NCBI GenBank assembly: GCA_013398175.1
Contig: VZRZ01004175.1
Coordinates: 275,496-339,495, forward strand
Source: Climacteris rufus
Lineage: Eukaryota; Chordata; Aves; Passeriformes; Climacteridae
Direction of reading: 5' to 3'
Length of the DNA stretch: 64,000 bases
In this document: positions 26,310 through 38,538 of the stretch, in pieces
Numbering within the stretch: the first letter of the stretch is position 1
Layout: the number at the start of each line of letters is the position of its first letter
Made by a program: the position numbers and the translations under genes
The notes under the pieces: model-generated
What the model was told of the DNA's origin: nothing
The model's input: only the letters and a program-made list of their open reading frames with translations
Database searches by the model: none

Positions 26310-26332
26310 ATAATAATAATAATAATAATAAA
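26310..26332. repeat. Microsatellite (AAT)n
   Basis: Seven or so clean TAA units, preceded from 26285 by a degenerate GTAATAATAGTAA stretch. Confidence 0.92.
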
Positions 26333-29300
26333 TGTCAATCATGGAAGACTCTGTTTTGCAGAATCAAATCCATTTGCTTCAAATTTTGTGTATGATCAAA
26401 CCATACCAATAATTTTGTCTAATCAGTATTAATCATGATTACAGAATTTATTTCAGGTTATTGAAAGTAATTATATAAGTGCATGAATGATTGTACTAAT
26501 TTTTATTGCAAATGTATTACTCATAAAATATTTAATCCAATAAAATTGTTTGCTAAAAATTATGGAACATACAGTGAAATCATGGCAATATAATAGATTA
26601 AGATCTCATTATAAGCAAAAAAACTTTTGACATAAGTGAAGGGTACTCTGAAATTATACTTGGTTGTGTTTATTTTCTTTGAACCTACTAAGGGCATAAA
26701 CTTTCCATCTCTTCTATAAATTGTAATCATTCTGTGCTAATGTAAAATATAGAATCATATTATCAGAAAATATTGCATACTATAGAAATTAGTGTTCATT
26801 TAAGCATAAAAAGTTGTAATATTTTAATATCTTCAAATAATGGCATTTCTTGCATTTTTTAGTTCTTAATGTTCCATTCACAAATATAAAATTTATAGTG
26901 AGGTCTATGGCTTAGTTGAGATTACCTGTACTCATAAATGAGATAAAGATCTTCTTCAAATATTTTCTTTCTGTAAGCTGAGATCTCTTTGTGGGCCTTC
27001 AGTGTAATTCCTAGCTTGATTTAAAACAGTTTACAGCTTGTGAAAAACTAATATACAACTAAAATTTCTCCTCACAATGAATATGAATACAAAAGCATTT
27101 TTTGTCTGACACAACACTGGCCAGTTTCAACTTAGAGTTGAGTTTTAGCCTTTCCTGTTTTCTCCCTGTGTATACAAGCCAAAGCTCTGTAATATTCTTG
27201 CTTCCTTCATTGTTTTCATATCCTTGCTAGGTCTTATAAGTTATAATAAAGCTGTTAATGCAACAAAAGTATTATCTATCTAAACCTGTAGAGATTAAAA
27301 TAACATTAAATTATAATAACATTAAACATTTCAAATGAGATATTTTATCAAAATTATTTTTATAGTGCATCTTAACTCTTTAAAAAAAATCAAATCTGTA
27401 ATGTAGTCCAAGTAACAATAACTGAAAAACAAGTATCTGAAAAGTAATTTATTCTAGTATAAGTTCCTATCTGCTACAACTATTTATAGAAAAGACATAT
27501 ACTTGTTAGTAATCATATAGTAATGCTTTTGTGCTTAGATTTTGATATGATGCAGGGAGGTGAATATAAACTTATGGAAAACAAAATAGATTTTTAAATG
27601 TCTGGTTTTTTAAATGTAATGTGTGGAAGTCATTGTTAACTGTCCTAGTAGAAAACACCACAAGTAGCACAGACTATTTTCTTTCTGCCCAAAGGAATTA
27701 TATGTGGTAGTTTTAAAGACACAACTAAATATTTTAGATTCAGTTCTCAAAGTTGTGAGATATAATATATATTGTCCTTCAGGAAATGAAAAATAATATG
27801 CTGTATTAATAAAACAAGGAGCTGGGCCCTCCAGTAATCTACTTAACTTTCTCAGCCAGGTTTTATAAGAGGAACTAGAGGACTTATGCTTCTCCTGCAG
27901 TTTACAGCATGTGAGTCTGCTTGTGTCATATTTTTTTCCTTCTGAAGAACTCTGATTTCTATACTTCTAGACACAGTCAGCTCTGCTTCATTGTCTTTAA
28001 GCTCTAGATTCCCAGTACTGGCCATATGGGTTCTGTCACACTTTCTCTGAACTTTCTAAAAGTACTGAGTAGTTTGTTGTAAATAAGCCTTCTAAGTTTG
28101 TATGTAATATATGGTTTTGTTCTTCGTTAGAGTTTCTCATGTTCAAAGTAGCTTAGAGGTACTTTCCATATGATTGTTTCTCCAGTAGCTAAAAATGGCA
28201 CTATACTTCTCCAAAGAGAGGAAAGTTGAGCATGTTCAATGGAGACAAAAGAATTATTGTAAAAAAGGTCTTGGACAACTAACTATCTTTTTGATCCCAC
28301 ACCATAGGAACATATTCCTTAACAATTTTCAGTATGTAGGAATTAAATAGTGACTTAGATAACGTGAAAAGTATTGCACAACTTCTAGATGAAATTCCAA
28401 ATGTAATATTTGTAATTTTTTTAAAATGGATATGCAAAATGGATTGCAAAAACGAAGAGTTTGCTAGACTGATATGTATTTTTATGGAATATCATAGGAG
28501 ATACATAAAATAACATCAGTTTTTAGTTTTATGAAAATCATTTGCATGAAAAAAGTTACTGTATGGCATAAATTGCTAACCTGACAACCCTGAGGAAGCA
28601 CAAGGAAACTGGTTTTTTTTTAGTGCTATATTTCAATAAACCAATATTTTTTTTAATAATGTGAAAGTATATTTCATGTCTCTTAAACAAATATTTAATT
28701 ACTTTTAACATAGTTCAAAAGTAAAATAGTTGTTTAAGGTGTGATTATTTAGCTTATTTATTTATTAATCAAGTACTAAATATACAAAGGAAAGTACATA
28801 TATACAAATGAATTCTATTATGTACTTTATGCCGATTCTATGGGAAACAGGATATAATAAAATGTCTAATAATACATTATCTTAATATTCACAGATTTTT
28901 TGTTATTGTAATGACTGCCTGTTCAGTGTCCTATCATGAACTCTGTGTTCTCAAAAACAATGTTATGTTACTTTTCTGACTGGAGAGTGAAAATTAAATT
29001 CCTTTAGTATACACGCAGCACTGAGAATAAGATCAGTGTCAATCTGAATATTTTGATCCTTTACTCTTCACTGTTCATTATGAAATATAAAATGTAAATA
29101 ATAAAACATATACTGTATATTTTCCTTTTTTGCACACATTTTAAAAAAAATTAACCTCTATTCTTGTGTATCATTAATGAATAAAACTTTTAGATTTTTT
29201 CTTACCTACATGTTCACATAAGAGATTACTATATAAATCTGTGTTTTCACACACCCTAGTTGATTTTTGTCTTTGATTTGTACCCAGATGTCCCTAATAA

Positions 29301-32300
29301 TATTGCCATATGGTACAGCAGTTAAATATATGTATTGAACATTTCTGTATCATACCTCTAAGCAGAGACAGAAAAAAATACATTTTTCTAAATACAAAAA
29401 AGGCACTATTTTTATCCAAAATTCTTTCACTAATATCAGTTTTTCTTTAATATGCATAGATATTAGGAAAGTTTAAATAACCCTTTCATTTGAAAGAATA
29501 AGATTCCAGTAATGTTCTGAAGATGCCAGTCACCTGCCACGAAAAATATTCAAACAGAAGAAAAATAATCTCCATGAGAAAGGTGTGAGATAACAGTATT
29601 TATAGATAGAAAATAAAGCTATTTCTTGCAAATTACAGCAAGTAGTTTTTTGATGGTAAAATCTTTAACACCTCTACAACATAGTTCTTGGTTTTGTGTT
29701 GGAAATTAGGACAAGATCTGTGAGTCTTAAGTAGATTTCTACTGTTTACTCTTACTCAAGTGTCTTTTCTTTCCTTTAACTGTTAAAACTCAATCTGCAT
29801 GATGAAAAACAACATAGAAGAAAGCAATTTCTGTTCTAACGATTTCTACATTAACTCCACTGTTATTATTGTTGGTATTAAGACAGATGAATGCACATTT
29901 TATGTGTGAATCTCAGAGGGTTCATACTCTAAATGTACTCAAGTAAGTCTATAAGTTAGACCAAATTCTCAGTGTTCAATGATTGATTTTGTAAATAAAG
30001 ATTTTGAGATAGTTTAGAAGTTGTAGCAAGAGGTTTAACTAGGTTTGCTTTTGTAATTACAAAAGGCTACCCATTCACTTTGAGATTTTTTTAAACAATT
30101 CCCAAGGTAGCTCAAAAAGCTCTCTGATCTAAGAAATCAATATGGAGTTTAATAGAGACAACACCAATTGACTGAGGTATTAGATTCCTTAGTAGTTAGA
30201 AGGCCAAGGCTTTTAGTTATAAAGCTTATTTTTAATCTAGTGCTTCTTGTGACCATATAATCTAATGCAGTACACAAAGCATTATACTCATAGGACATGT
30301 GTGATTTACCAGCCAAAACTATTGCCAAGCAACAACTATCTGAAAAACAGAAAAAGAAAATAGAACTGAAGTTGCAATCAAAATCTTTGTATTATATTGC
30401 TGTTTCAAAGGTCATGACCCATTCTCCAACATCATATAATAATGCTAAATAAATCATTTTGCAATGTCATATTCGACATGAAAACATAGCTATAATCATA
30501 TACATACACAACAGTACATAAGTGGTCACTAACTTTCAAGTGAAATTACTCTCAACTCAGCTGTAACAGAACACTTTTAGTCTTTCAAATTTGTGGGGGA
30601 AAAGAAAGTGGAGCTTTCTGGTTTTTATTTACATCTATATAAGAAACAGTAGGGCCAGACTTCTGTATAAATTGAGAAAATTAGTATTTTTCATCTATGA
30701 CTGGAAACCAAATAAATCTTGAAAGGGTGTGAAAAACTCCTTAAGGGACAGTGTCCCATTTCAGGGGAGAATTGCATTACTGCATAATTGAGATTCTATT
30801 TTTCCTTCAGTCAGTAATTCTCTGTAACACAGTTTGTCTTAATTCTGGAGAGGAAAGGTAAGAATGCCAGGAAATTATACCAATCAGGAGTCCATAGCTT
30901 TTCCTGACTTGACCACCTGAACTTTTAAGCAGATTGTTGAACAGAGAAAAAATGCCTTCAATTACACAAAAAAATCTAAAGGGATTATTTTCAAATAATT
31001 CTGTCACAAAAGTCTTTTAACACCCACAATGAAACACCCTCAGTTTCTGAAATCTGTTACTGCAGGTTTTCCTATGGTAGCATTGAAGATTTATCTTGTC
31101 AGCAGAGTCTTTTTCAGAAATTATTACTAGAGTGGCCACTAAATATTCAGGGCTCATATAACTTACACTAATACAAAATAAGAAATGGACTTTTAGCTGC
31201 ATATATACATATACTCATAAATTTTAAGTAATTAACGTAATAGTGGATTAACTTTTGTGTTTACACATGCATACATTTTCTTTTTACACATGAACAAGCT
31301 GAGGAGAATAGATGGTTTTCTTCATTTTCTTTCTCTGTTATTTAATTTGACTTTCAGGTCAATTACATCTTCACTTACTTCCCAACACTGAAGGTTGGAT
31401 CTTCATGTTTTTTTTCTGTGTGAGTTCACAACCCTTAATACCTGAAACATATTAGAAAGATTTATTCTTTATACAGATTCAGTTTTATCAGAAGGTTATA
31501 TCCACAGGAGTTAAACTTTCAAAATTGAATTAAGACCTCGTAGGTAAAAGAATCTAGTTTAGGAATATTTGCTCAGCACATGCTTTTTTTTTCCCTCAAA
31601 AAAACTAGAATAGAGCTCAGAAATTTCAGGCAAATGTCTACCTGGCAGCTACTTAAATTTTAGAAATAGAAATGGCTGTTCAGAACAGCTATGCTATGAT
31701 CTGTGTTTCAGCAAGTTCCTGACTTCAAAGCAGTAGAAATTAGGGGAATATTGTGAAGATGCTTAGCTATGTGCCTACTCTTGTTTTCTTTTAATTATAT
31801 TTCCTAGGTCTAATTCTGCCCATTGCTGGAAATGGTCCAACAGATATATGTTCTTACAGTGATTAATAAATAACTGGTGTTTCTGATTATTTTAAAAAGG
31901 TAGTAAAATATTAAACATTTCTTTTTAATTGTATATCAAGCTTGTCTAATTGTTGCTAAATAAGCTATTTGCTGTCAAAGGAAGATTCTTTCAACACTAC
32001 AACTTTTTAATATAAATGTTTAAATAATTTTTCAATATTTCTTTATATTTAATTACAGGCATTTAAATTTTTAATAGTGAAAAATAAATTTCGTATTGAT
32101 TGAGATTAAAATTCTCAGACTTCATAACTAAAGGAAAGAACAGTTATTTTCTGTGGTGCACTAAAAATGCATTCACCAGTCACCAGAGCATCTTTTCAGG
32201 TAGAATAGTCATAAATAAAAACTAAATTTATGGAGATTTGCCAAAAGTCTAAGAGCTTTGGTTTTGTTTCAAAAGAAGAGATAATGCTGATTAGGTGGGA

Positions 32301-34058
32301 AAATTTTGTTAGAACAAAGATTAACATCTGTAGTAGCAAAGAAAGAAAATATATCTACCATGGCAGGGAAGCATTAAATACAAGCAGATTAATGTTGTGT
32401 AGGTCTTAAAATTCAGCAGTAGCATATTTCTGAATATTAATTTTCAAGGGGCTTTTGTGTTGCACAAAGGAAAAAGGTCAAATTACATTCATTTCCCATG
32501 TTCTTAACCTTATGGTAAATATTTCTTTCAAGTAATCTTTGACATTTTCAAGGCAATGAAATGCGACTTCTAGAGCAGGACTGGCTAACTCTTAACACTA
32601 ATTTCTGATAAGTACTTCTTTATCAGCGCCTGTTCTATAGATTTTTGCTGAGATGATGTGTGTTCGTCTCACAGACTGTTGTATGATGGATTGCTAGATT
32701 GTAAGAGGAGACAGCCTGTAGAGCAAATACACAGACTGAAAACACCATACTTTTTATCTGTAAAGTATTTTAAAAGCTGATCAGCTGCATAAAGCTATTA
32801 TGACATATACAGATTTGGGGACTTTCTGTAAATGTCTCTTTTCTTTCTGTATGTTTTCCTTCTAGGTGTATGCCTCTCAACTCTTCAAAATGTGCTCATG
32901 TTTTTCCATGTCATGTTTATCTTCACTTAGACTAATGGTGCAAGAGATTCGCTTTATTTTATATTTATTTTGAACGTTATCCTTTTCATTCACATTTAAG
33001 AAGTAGGAAGAGAAAGGTCAGATCAGTTCTGATTACGTGGGCTCTTCATATCTTCTTTTATCTGAAACTTTATTTTTTTCTCCTATGGCAGTGCATCTCT
33101 CTAAATATAGCTTCACTCTTCCATGAGTAATATTTTCATTTCTTCTCTATGTCTGAAACAGGGAAGAGCAGACCTATTTTGAGACATCCAATTTACATTG
33201 GCTTAATGATGTCAGAGGATCTTTGTCGCAAGCCTGGCACCTTTTTATCTCTGTCCTAAGTGCCTTCCCATTCTCATTATCCTGCAGAAAGCCACTTTCC
33301 CAATCCCAGGGACTATGAAGGCGTATCTGTGTAAGGACCCTGTGTATTCTACACATTCTACAACATTATGTGTTTTCTAACATAAAGACTTTAGCTTCAA
33401 AATGGCTTTCATCTTTTTATGAGTCTTACATAATCTTAATTTTGGAGCTCTACTGGTTTCCAGAAATCCACAGGTATAATAAGAGAACTGTTCAGTATCT
33501 TCTGGCTCTGTATTATGCTTTCTTAAGGCAGGTGCAATTTCAGAAATCCAGGGTTCATATTTTTTCTATGCAGTTATGTTTTGCTGTTTAGAGATTTTTC
33601 TTTCTCTGAACTATAAAATCACTGTTTAACATGTCCATGTTGTACATGATGTGAACCATTAAGCACAAGTAAATGTGTACAAACCTTTGATTAATAATGA
33701 AAAGTTGCTACCTACTAATCTGAAGAATTTCAGGATATATTTTGAAAATGCACAACCCTTCTCTGCCTTTCTTTCTGCTTTTAGAGGTCTTCCTTAAATA
33801 CCAGTAGCACTGAGAAGAACTGACAAGCAGAGAGGCACACTGGAACATCATAAACACACAGTAGGGTACAAGTGTATTCCATGGACATTCCTAACATAGA
33901 TGTCCAGCTTTGGTGCTTGCAGAGTGTGCTGCTGAATGATGTGTAAACAAATAAACCATTTCTGAAAGCCGTGACTGACAACCATTCATTACTGTATAAT
34001 GATTGTTAATTAATTATATTTTAGTGTTACAAAATGTTGAGGATATAGAATAAATTTT

Positions 34059-34549
34059 TGTCTTGATTGGATGTACTGGGCTTGCATGGCCAGGTTTTGG
34101 TAATGGGGGGCCTACATAGGTGGTTTCTAGAGCAGGGAAAGGGTGTGAGGAGTCCTTTCCCTGAGGAGAAAGGAGTGGCAGAGACATTTTGCAGTGAACT
34201 GACCCTAATCAACATTTCCTGTCCCCCAATATTACTTGTGAAGAGGAAGCAGGGAATTCAGGAATAATGTTAAGCCCAGGAAGAAGAGATTCATGTGTGG
34301 AAGATGTTTTTCAGATTTAATTTTTATTTCTCATTTTCCTACTTTGATTTGTTTGATAATAAATTCAAATAATTTCCCCCAAGCTGAGTCTGGTTTGCCT
34401 GTGGCAGTAATTGGACCTGCATGTCCTTACCTTGACTCATATATTCTCTCCCCTGTTATATCTGTTATATTCTTTCCCCTGTCTGTTGGAGCAGGAGGAC
34501 TGATAGAGCAGCTTCAGTAGGCACCTCACACCTACCCAGGGTCATTACA
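34059..34549 (+). mobile_element. Near-complete solo LTR, plus strand
   Basis: Matches, from one end to the other, an avian endogenous-retrovirus LTR that I recognise: U3 start around TGTACTGGGCTTGCATGG (34072), a central GGAGTCC...GGCAGAGAC portion (34150-34185), AATAAA (34358-34363) followed by TTCCCCCAAG..GAGTCTG, and a U5 end CCAGGGTCATTACA (34549). It is shorter than the family, with the middle of U3 deleted. AATTTT occurs just outside both ends (34053-34058 and 34552-34557) and may be the target-site duplication, which would put the left end at 34059; in AT-rich DNA this could be coincidence. It is the only LTR here on the plus strand. Confidence 0.85.
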
Positions 34550-34909
34550 TAATTTTGTTAAGCAACCCCTTGATTTATAAATCACCAATAAAGGAGTAAT
34601 CCCATCATATCTAAGCTTAACTAGCCTACCTCGAAAAATATTATCACAACTCATGTTGCGACATATAGAATTCCAGTTTAAGTCTAGTTCATTCTGTATC
34701 CCATACCAAAAGTTTGTGACCTTTCTCCTTGTCTTCCAGTTTCCCTGGGTTCCTTAAAATTCTATGTGCCTTTATTTATTAGTGGCTTACACTAAATAAT
34801 TAGTCTGGATTCCCGCTTTGAAAAGAAAGAAAGAAACAAACAAACAAATTATCAAACAGCGTTTAATAGCTTAATCTCATTTAATGGCAAAATTTTACCT
34901 TAGCTAACA
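34550..34909. other. Non-coding spacer
   Basis: 360 bp of AT-rich sequence that includes a (GAAA)n/(CAAA)n tract at 34821-34848. Nothing else recognised. Confidence 0.7.
34821..34848. repeat. Microsatellite (GAAA)n(CAAA)n
   Basis: A few GAAA units run directly into CAAA units. Confidence 0.85.
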
Positions 34910-35737
34910 TCAGTGGGATCAAGTGCACCCTCAGCAAGTTTACAGCCAATGCCAAGCTCTGTGGTGCAACTGACATATTAGAGGGATAGGAAGTGGGCCT
35001 CATGAAGGTCAGCAAGGTCAACTGTAAGGTCTTGTACATGAGTCAGGGCAATCCCAAGCACAAATACAGGCTGAGCAGAGAATGGATTGAGAGAAGCCCT
35101 GAGGAGAAGGACTTGGAGGTGTTGAAGGATGACAAGCTTAACATGACCCAACAATGCATTTTTGCAGACCAGAAAGCCAACCATATCCTGGGCTACATTA
35201 AAAAGAAGTGTGTCCAGCGAGTTAAAGGAGGTGAAATTTCCCCCTTTACTCTGCTCTCCTGAGACCCCACCTGGGCTACTGAGTTCAGCTCTGGAGTTCC
35301 AAACATAAAAAGATGTGGACCTATTGGAGAAGGTCCAGATGAGGGCCAAAAAGTTGGTCAGAGGGCTGGNGCTCTGGAGTTCCAAACATGAAAAGATGTG
35401 GACCTATTGGAGAAGGTCCTATTGGAAGCCTAAAAGGAACCTGGAGAGGGACTTTTTAGATGGGCCTGTAGTGATGGGACAAGGGCTAGTGGCTTCAGAC
35501 TGAAAGAACGTAGACTTAGGTATAGGGAATAAATTGTTCATCATGAGGATGTTGAGGCACTGGAAACTTTTACCTAGAAAAGTGCTGGATACCCCATCTC
35601 TGCAAGTGTTCCAGGTTGGATGGATCTCTGAGCAACCTGATCTAGTGGAAGGTGTCCCTCCCTGCCCATGGCAAGGGAATTGGAACTAGACTATTTTTTA
35701 GGTCCCTTCCAAACCTAACAACTGTATGATTCTATGA
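34910..35737 (+). mobile_element. CR1 LINE 3' part: RT C-terminus and 3' UTR
   Basis: Plus-strand, 5'-truncated CR1. It begins in the reverse-transcriptase palm: CTLSKF is followed by TAN where the catalytic ADD should be (34939-34950), so the active site is lost. The frame then shows NPKHKYRL, SPEEKDLEVL and QKANHILGYIK (34993-35200), all typical of CR1 ORF2. The 3' UTR is clear: GGTCCCTTCCAAACCTAA and the terminal ATTCTATGA repeat at 35729-35737. An N at 35370 sits in a local duplication that replaces about 100 bases expected from the family (see findings). Frame breaks make it dead. Confidence 0.93.
35288..35419 (+). repeat. 49-bp direct duplication flanking an N inside CR1
   Basis: Copy 1 (35288-35336) and copy 2 (35371-35419) start GCTCTGGAGTTCCAAACAT and differ at one base (A/G). 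The N at 35370 directly precedes copy 2. This suggests that contig ends overlapped and were joined without merging. Confidence 0.88.
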
Positions 35738-36222
35738 AACTCAGATGCCAGAATCCCATGCCTGAATTTCAGAAATTAATGCTTTTGTACCTAACGGTCT
35801 GACACAGACAAAAGCAACTGTGTGTTGGTGGTTTAACAAGCTATTGCCCACCAGCTGAGCTACTGCAAATGTGCATATGCATTCTGTTAGCATAGCCTAA
35901 TTAGCCGAAAACCCCTGCCACTACAGTTAGTTCTGGGAAGTTTATAGGAAAGGTCTCATTATACTGTACTATTTGTAAAATGCCTTCTTTTTTTGTTTAT
36001 GGACTGAACATCCACAGTCTTAGGCAGTGAATATAGGAAAAAATATCATTAAGTAAATATAAGTGATAGAAGATTCATATTGTTTTTTTCTTTTCTTCTG
36101 AAATTTTCTTCAGTTGCTCTGAATTGGGAGCCATAATTGGGAGCTGTCTAGCAAAATGGGACATAACCTTTATTATCAATGTTTTTAAGGCTGTATAATG
36201 AAATCCCATGTAATAGGATAAT

Positions 36223-36284
36223 ATGTTATTCATACTTATTCAGGATTTTCTTCATGTTATTCATACTTATTCAGGATTTTCTTC
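36223..36284. repeat. Perfect 31-bp tandem duplication
   Basis: Two identical units beginning ATGTTATTCATACTTATTC, at 36223-36253 and 36254-36284. Confidence 0.95.
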
Positions 36285-36477
36285 TTAAACTCAGCCTCTA
36301 CATTTCAATGTTCTTATTTCATTTTCAAAGCACTTTTTCCGTCCTAAATCAGAGAATATTTTCATATTGTTATCAGGACAAAGAAATATAAGAATGGACA
36401 AAAATACTCACTGTATTTTGGATTTTAATACTTGAATTTATCTTGTCTATAAAAATTCATATTTAGTATTTGACTAT

Positions 36478-36492
36478 GTATATATATATATA
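36478..36492. repeat. Microsatellite (TA)n
   Basis: Seven TA units following GACTATG. Confidence 0.85.
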
Positions 36493-36939
36493 CAGTTAAA
36501 CAAGACTTTACCTCTGTGGCTGGCTTAAAACAGAGGCATAGTTCTGTTAGACTATAATTTAAGTCAAGTAATTGCTTAACTCTTTTAGTGAAGTGAAACT
36601 ACATTGACTGTCAATAATTATCCACCTATATTTTTATATAGTTCTACAATTTCTTTTAATTTCTTTTCTACAAAGCAAGGTTTACTTACCTTTTAACAAC
36701 AAAACACACAAAGGAGAAGGGCAAGCTCTCTCAAATCAGAGGCATTGTGTTGTGGGTTTTTTTAACTAACCACAAAGATGATTGTTTTAGAATGTAAGAG
36801 CTTCGTGTAACCTCAGCAGCCATACAATAAATCTTCCCATGCTTATGATATATACATTAGTATGCTCACACAATGCAAGTAAAATAGTGTCATAAGACTG
36901 TTAGGTTAAACACTGTAGGATTCAAGAGCAGGAAGAAGA

Positions 36940-37810
36940 TACATCTTTCTATAGGCAGCTTGAAGCAGCCTCACAGTCATGGGCACTGGTTCGTCTGGGG
37001 GACTTTAACTATGCTGGCATCTGGAGAAGCAACTTAGCAAAGCACAAACAGTCCAGGAGGATCCTGGAAAGCATTGATGACAACTTTCTGACAAAGTTAG
37101 TGGAGGATCCTACAAGGAGTGGTGTGCTATATGACCTCAAAGTAACAAACAGGGAAGGCCGCATTGGAGATGTAAATGTTGGGGGCAGCCTTGGCTTTGG
37201 TAATCACAAGGGTGTGGAATTCAGTGTTGGCTGAGGAGGAAGTAGGACAGCAAGTCCAAGATTGCAGCTATGGGCTCCAGGAGAGCTAACTTTGGCCTCT
37301 TCATGGATCTTCATGGATCTTATTAGAAGAATCTCACGGGAAAAGTTCCTGCAGGGATGAGGGAACTAAGTGAGTTGGTTGATTTTCAAGAATCACCTTC
37401 TCCAGGCTCAAGAATGATGAGCAAGAAATTGGGCAAAGGGGGAAAGAGTCCTGTATGGATGAATAAAAAACTCCTGTCATTACTGAAGCCTAAGCAGGAA
37501 ATATGCAGGAGATGGAAGCAGGGTTAGGCCACTTGGAATAAGTATAGAGAGGTCAGAATAAGTAGAAATGAGACATGGAAGGCCAAGGCCCATCTGGACA
37601 AGGATGGCAAGGGCAACAAGAAAGACTTCAAATGCATCAAAAACCAAAGGAAAACTAAGGAACATAAGCAAACTCATTACTAGAGGGAGGATCCTGGAAC
37701 AGAAAATGTAGAGAAGGAGGAGCTACTGAACACCTTGTTTGCATCAGTCTTCACTGACAACACCAGCCCTCAAAAATCTCTGATGCAGGAGATCAGGTTA
37801 AAGGAATGTT
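36940..37810 (+). mobile_element. CR1 LINE fragment: endonuclease and linker to RT
   Basis: Plus-strand piece of CR1 ORF2. The GDFN motif of the APE-type endonuclease is intact (36998-37009), followed by SRRILESIDDNFLTKL-like and LTNREG-like coding, and by GGSLG. The catalytic SDHE is changed to GNHK (about 37190), and a stop follows GVEFSVG. Further on, DNA similarity continues in the linker (WKAKAHLDKDGKGNKK near 37580-37620) and reaches the FASVFTDN region around 37740-37760, just before the RT domain. Several frame breaks are present. A 10-bp TCATGGATCT duplication (37301-37320) disrupts it locally. Its order relative to the CR1 at 34910 (3' part first) shows that these are separate insertions. 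Confidence 0.9.
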
Positions 37811-37856
37811 AGAAGGAAGACCCAAGAACTGACTTGATGAGTCTTTTAAAAGGGCT

Positions 37857-38538
37857 TGTGGGTAAATTTTATGTATCCTGAGTTAGACACAAGAGAGAAA
37901 TACTCACAAGATATTCTCAAGAGGTCAAAACAACAAAAACTTTACCGGCAAACTTGAGAAAATCAGAGAACTTTGGCAAAAGTTTAGAACAACATTCAAT
38001 CAACATAAAGCATTTCATAAAACATTAACTTAGTCCGCTCAACTTAAACCCCAAGCCTATCCAATTTTAAGTTACTCAAAACTCCAAGAAGAGGGAATTA
38101 GAAGAAGAACAAGAGAGAAAGACAGAAAATACATGAAAAAGAACAACTATAGCTACAAATCCTTGTTCCAGTGGTGTTCAGCCGATTGAAAATCCAAGGG
38201 GAGGTAGGGTCAAGACCTGTACTGGCCTCATGTTCTGATTTAAATACCTTTGGGCTTTTCTGGGCCCTTCCCTCAGATAGGAATTTTGGTCATTTGGCCG
38301 CTCAGGAGCTGGGTTAGGGGCCCCAGGGTCAGGGTGTGGACTATTGCCTGCCATCTGCCAGGGATTGGTGGCCACTGTGGGGCTGGGATCTGTGAGGCTT
38401 TGGGAGGTTGGGGTATGTGGAGCAAGGCATCACCTCAGCAAGGCAAGATCCAACCTGTTCGTTTTCCCACACACGCATCTGAAATATTTCAAGCCAGCAA
38501 TCTCCTCCAGTCTCTCACGCTGCACTTCTTGAGGGACA
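37857..38538 (-). mobile_element. Solo LTR of an endogenous retrovirus, minus strand
   Basis: About 680 bp, starting TGTGGGTAAATTTTATG and ending CTTGAGGGACA on the plus strand, that is TGTCCCTCAAG at the minus-strand 5' end. The minus strand has a TATA-like TATTTAAATC (38238-38247); the polyadenylation signal is decayed (TTTACC at 37941-37946 where TTTATT is expected). U3 is GC-rich and R/U5 AT-rich. I associate it with a songbird LTR family from memory. No clear target-site duplication. Frames of 65-105 codons inside it are incidental. Confidence 0.75.

Larger units (their letters stand above)
22161..34058. other. Element-free AT-rich block, almost 12 kb
   Basis: No CR1, LTR or other element recognised. 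It holds a G-rich run (22328-22345), a paired AP-1-like site (22955-22980) and an (AAT)n tract (26310-26332). Open frames reach 119 codons (minus 23860-24219), with no motif. The stretch 25000-30800 has no frame above about 60 codons on either strand. It could contain conserved non-coding elements, which sequence alone cannot show. Confidence 0.6.
35738..36939. other. AT-rich non-coding DNA
   Basis: 1.2 kb between two CR1 fragments, with a perfect 31-bp tandem pair (36223-36284) and a (TA)n tract (36478-36492). No gene or element recognised. Confidence 0.65.

Noticed and set aside
34978..35385. 135-codon minus-strand frame and a frame crossing the N
   Set aside because: Antisense to CR1 coding sequence and running through an unknown base and a probable misassembly.
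34910..37810. One long CR1 element interrupted in the middle
   Set aside because: The 3' UTR-bearing piece lies left of the endonuclease piece on the same strand, the wrong order for one element.
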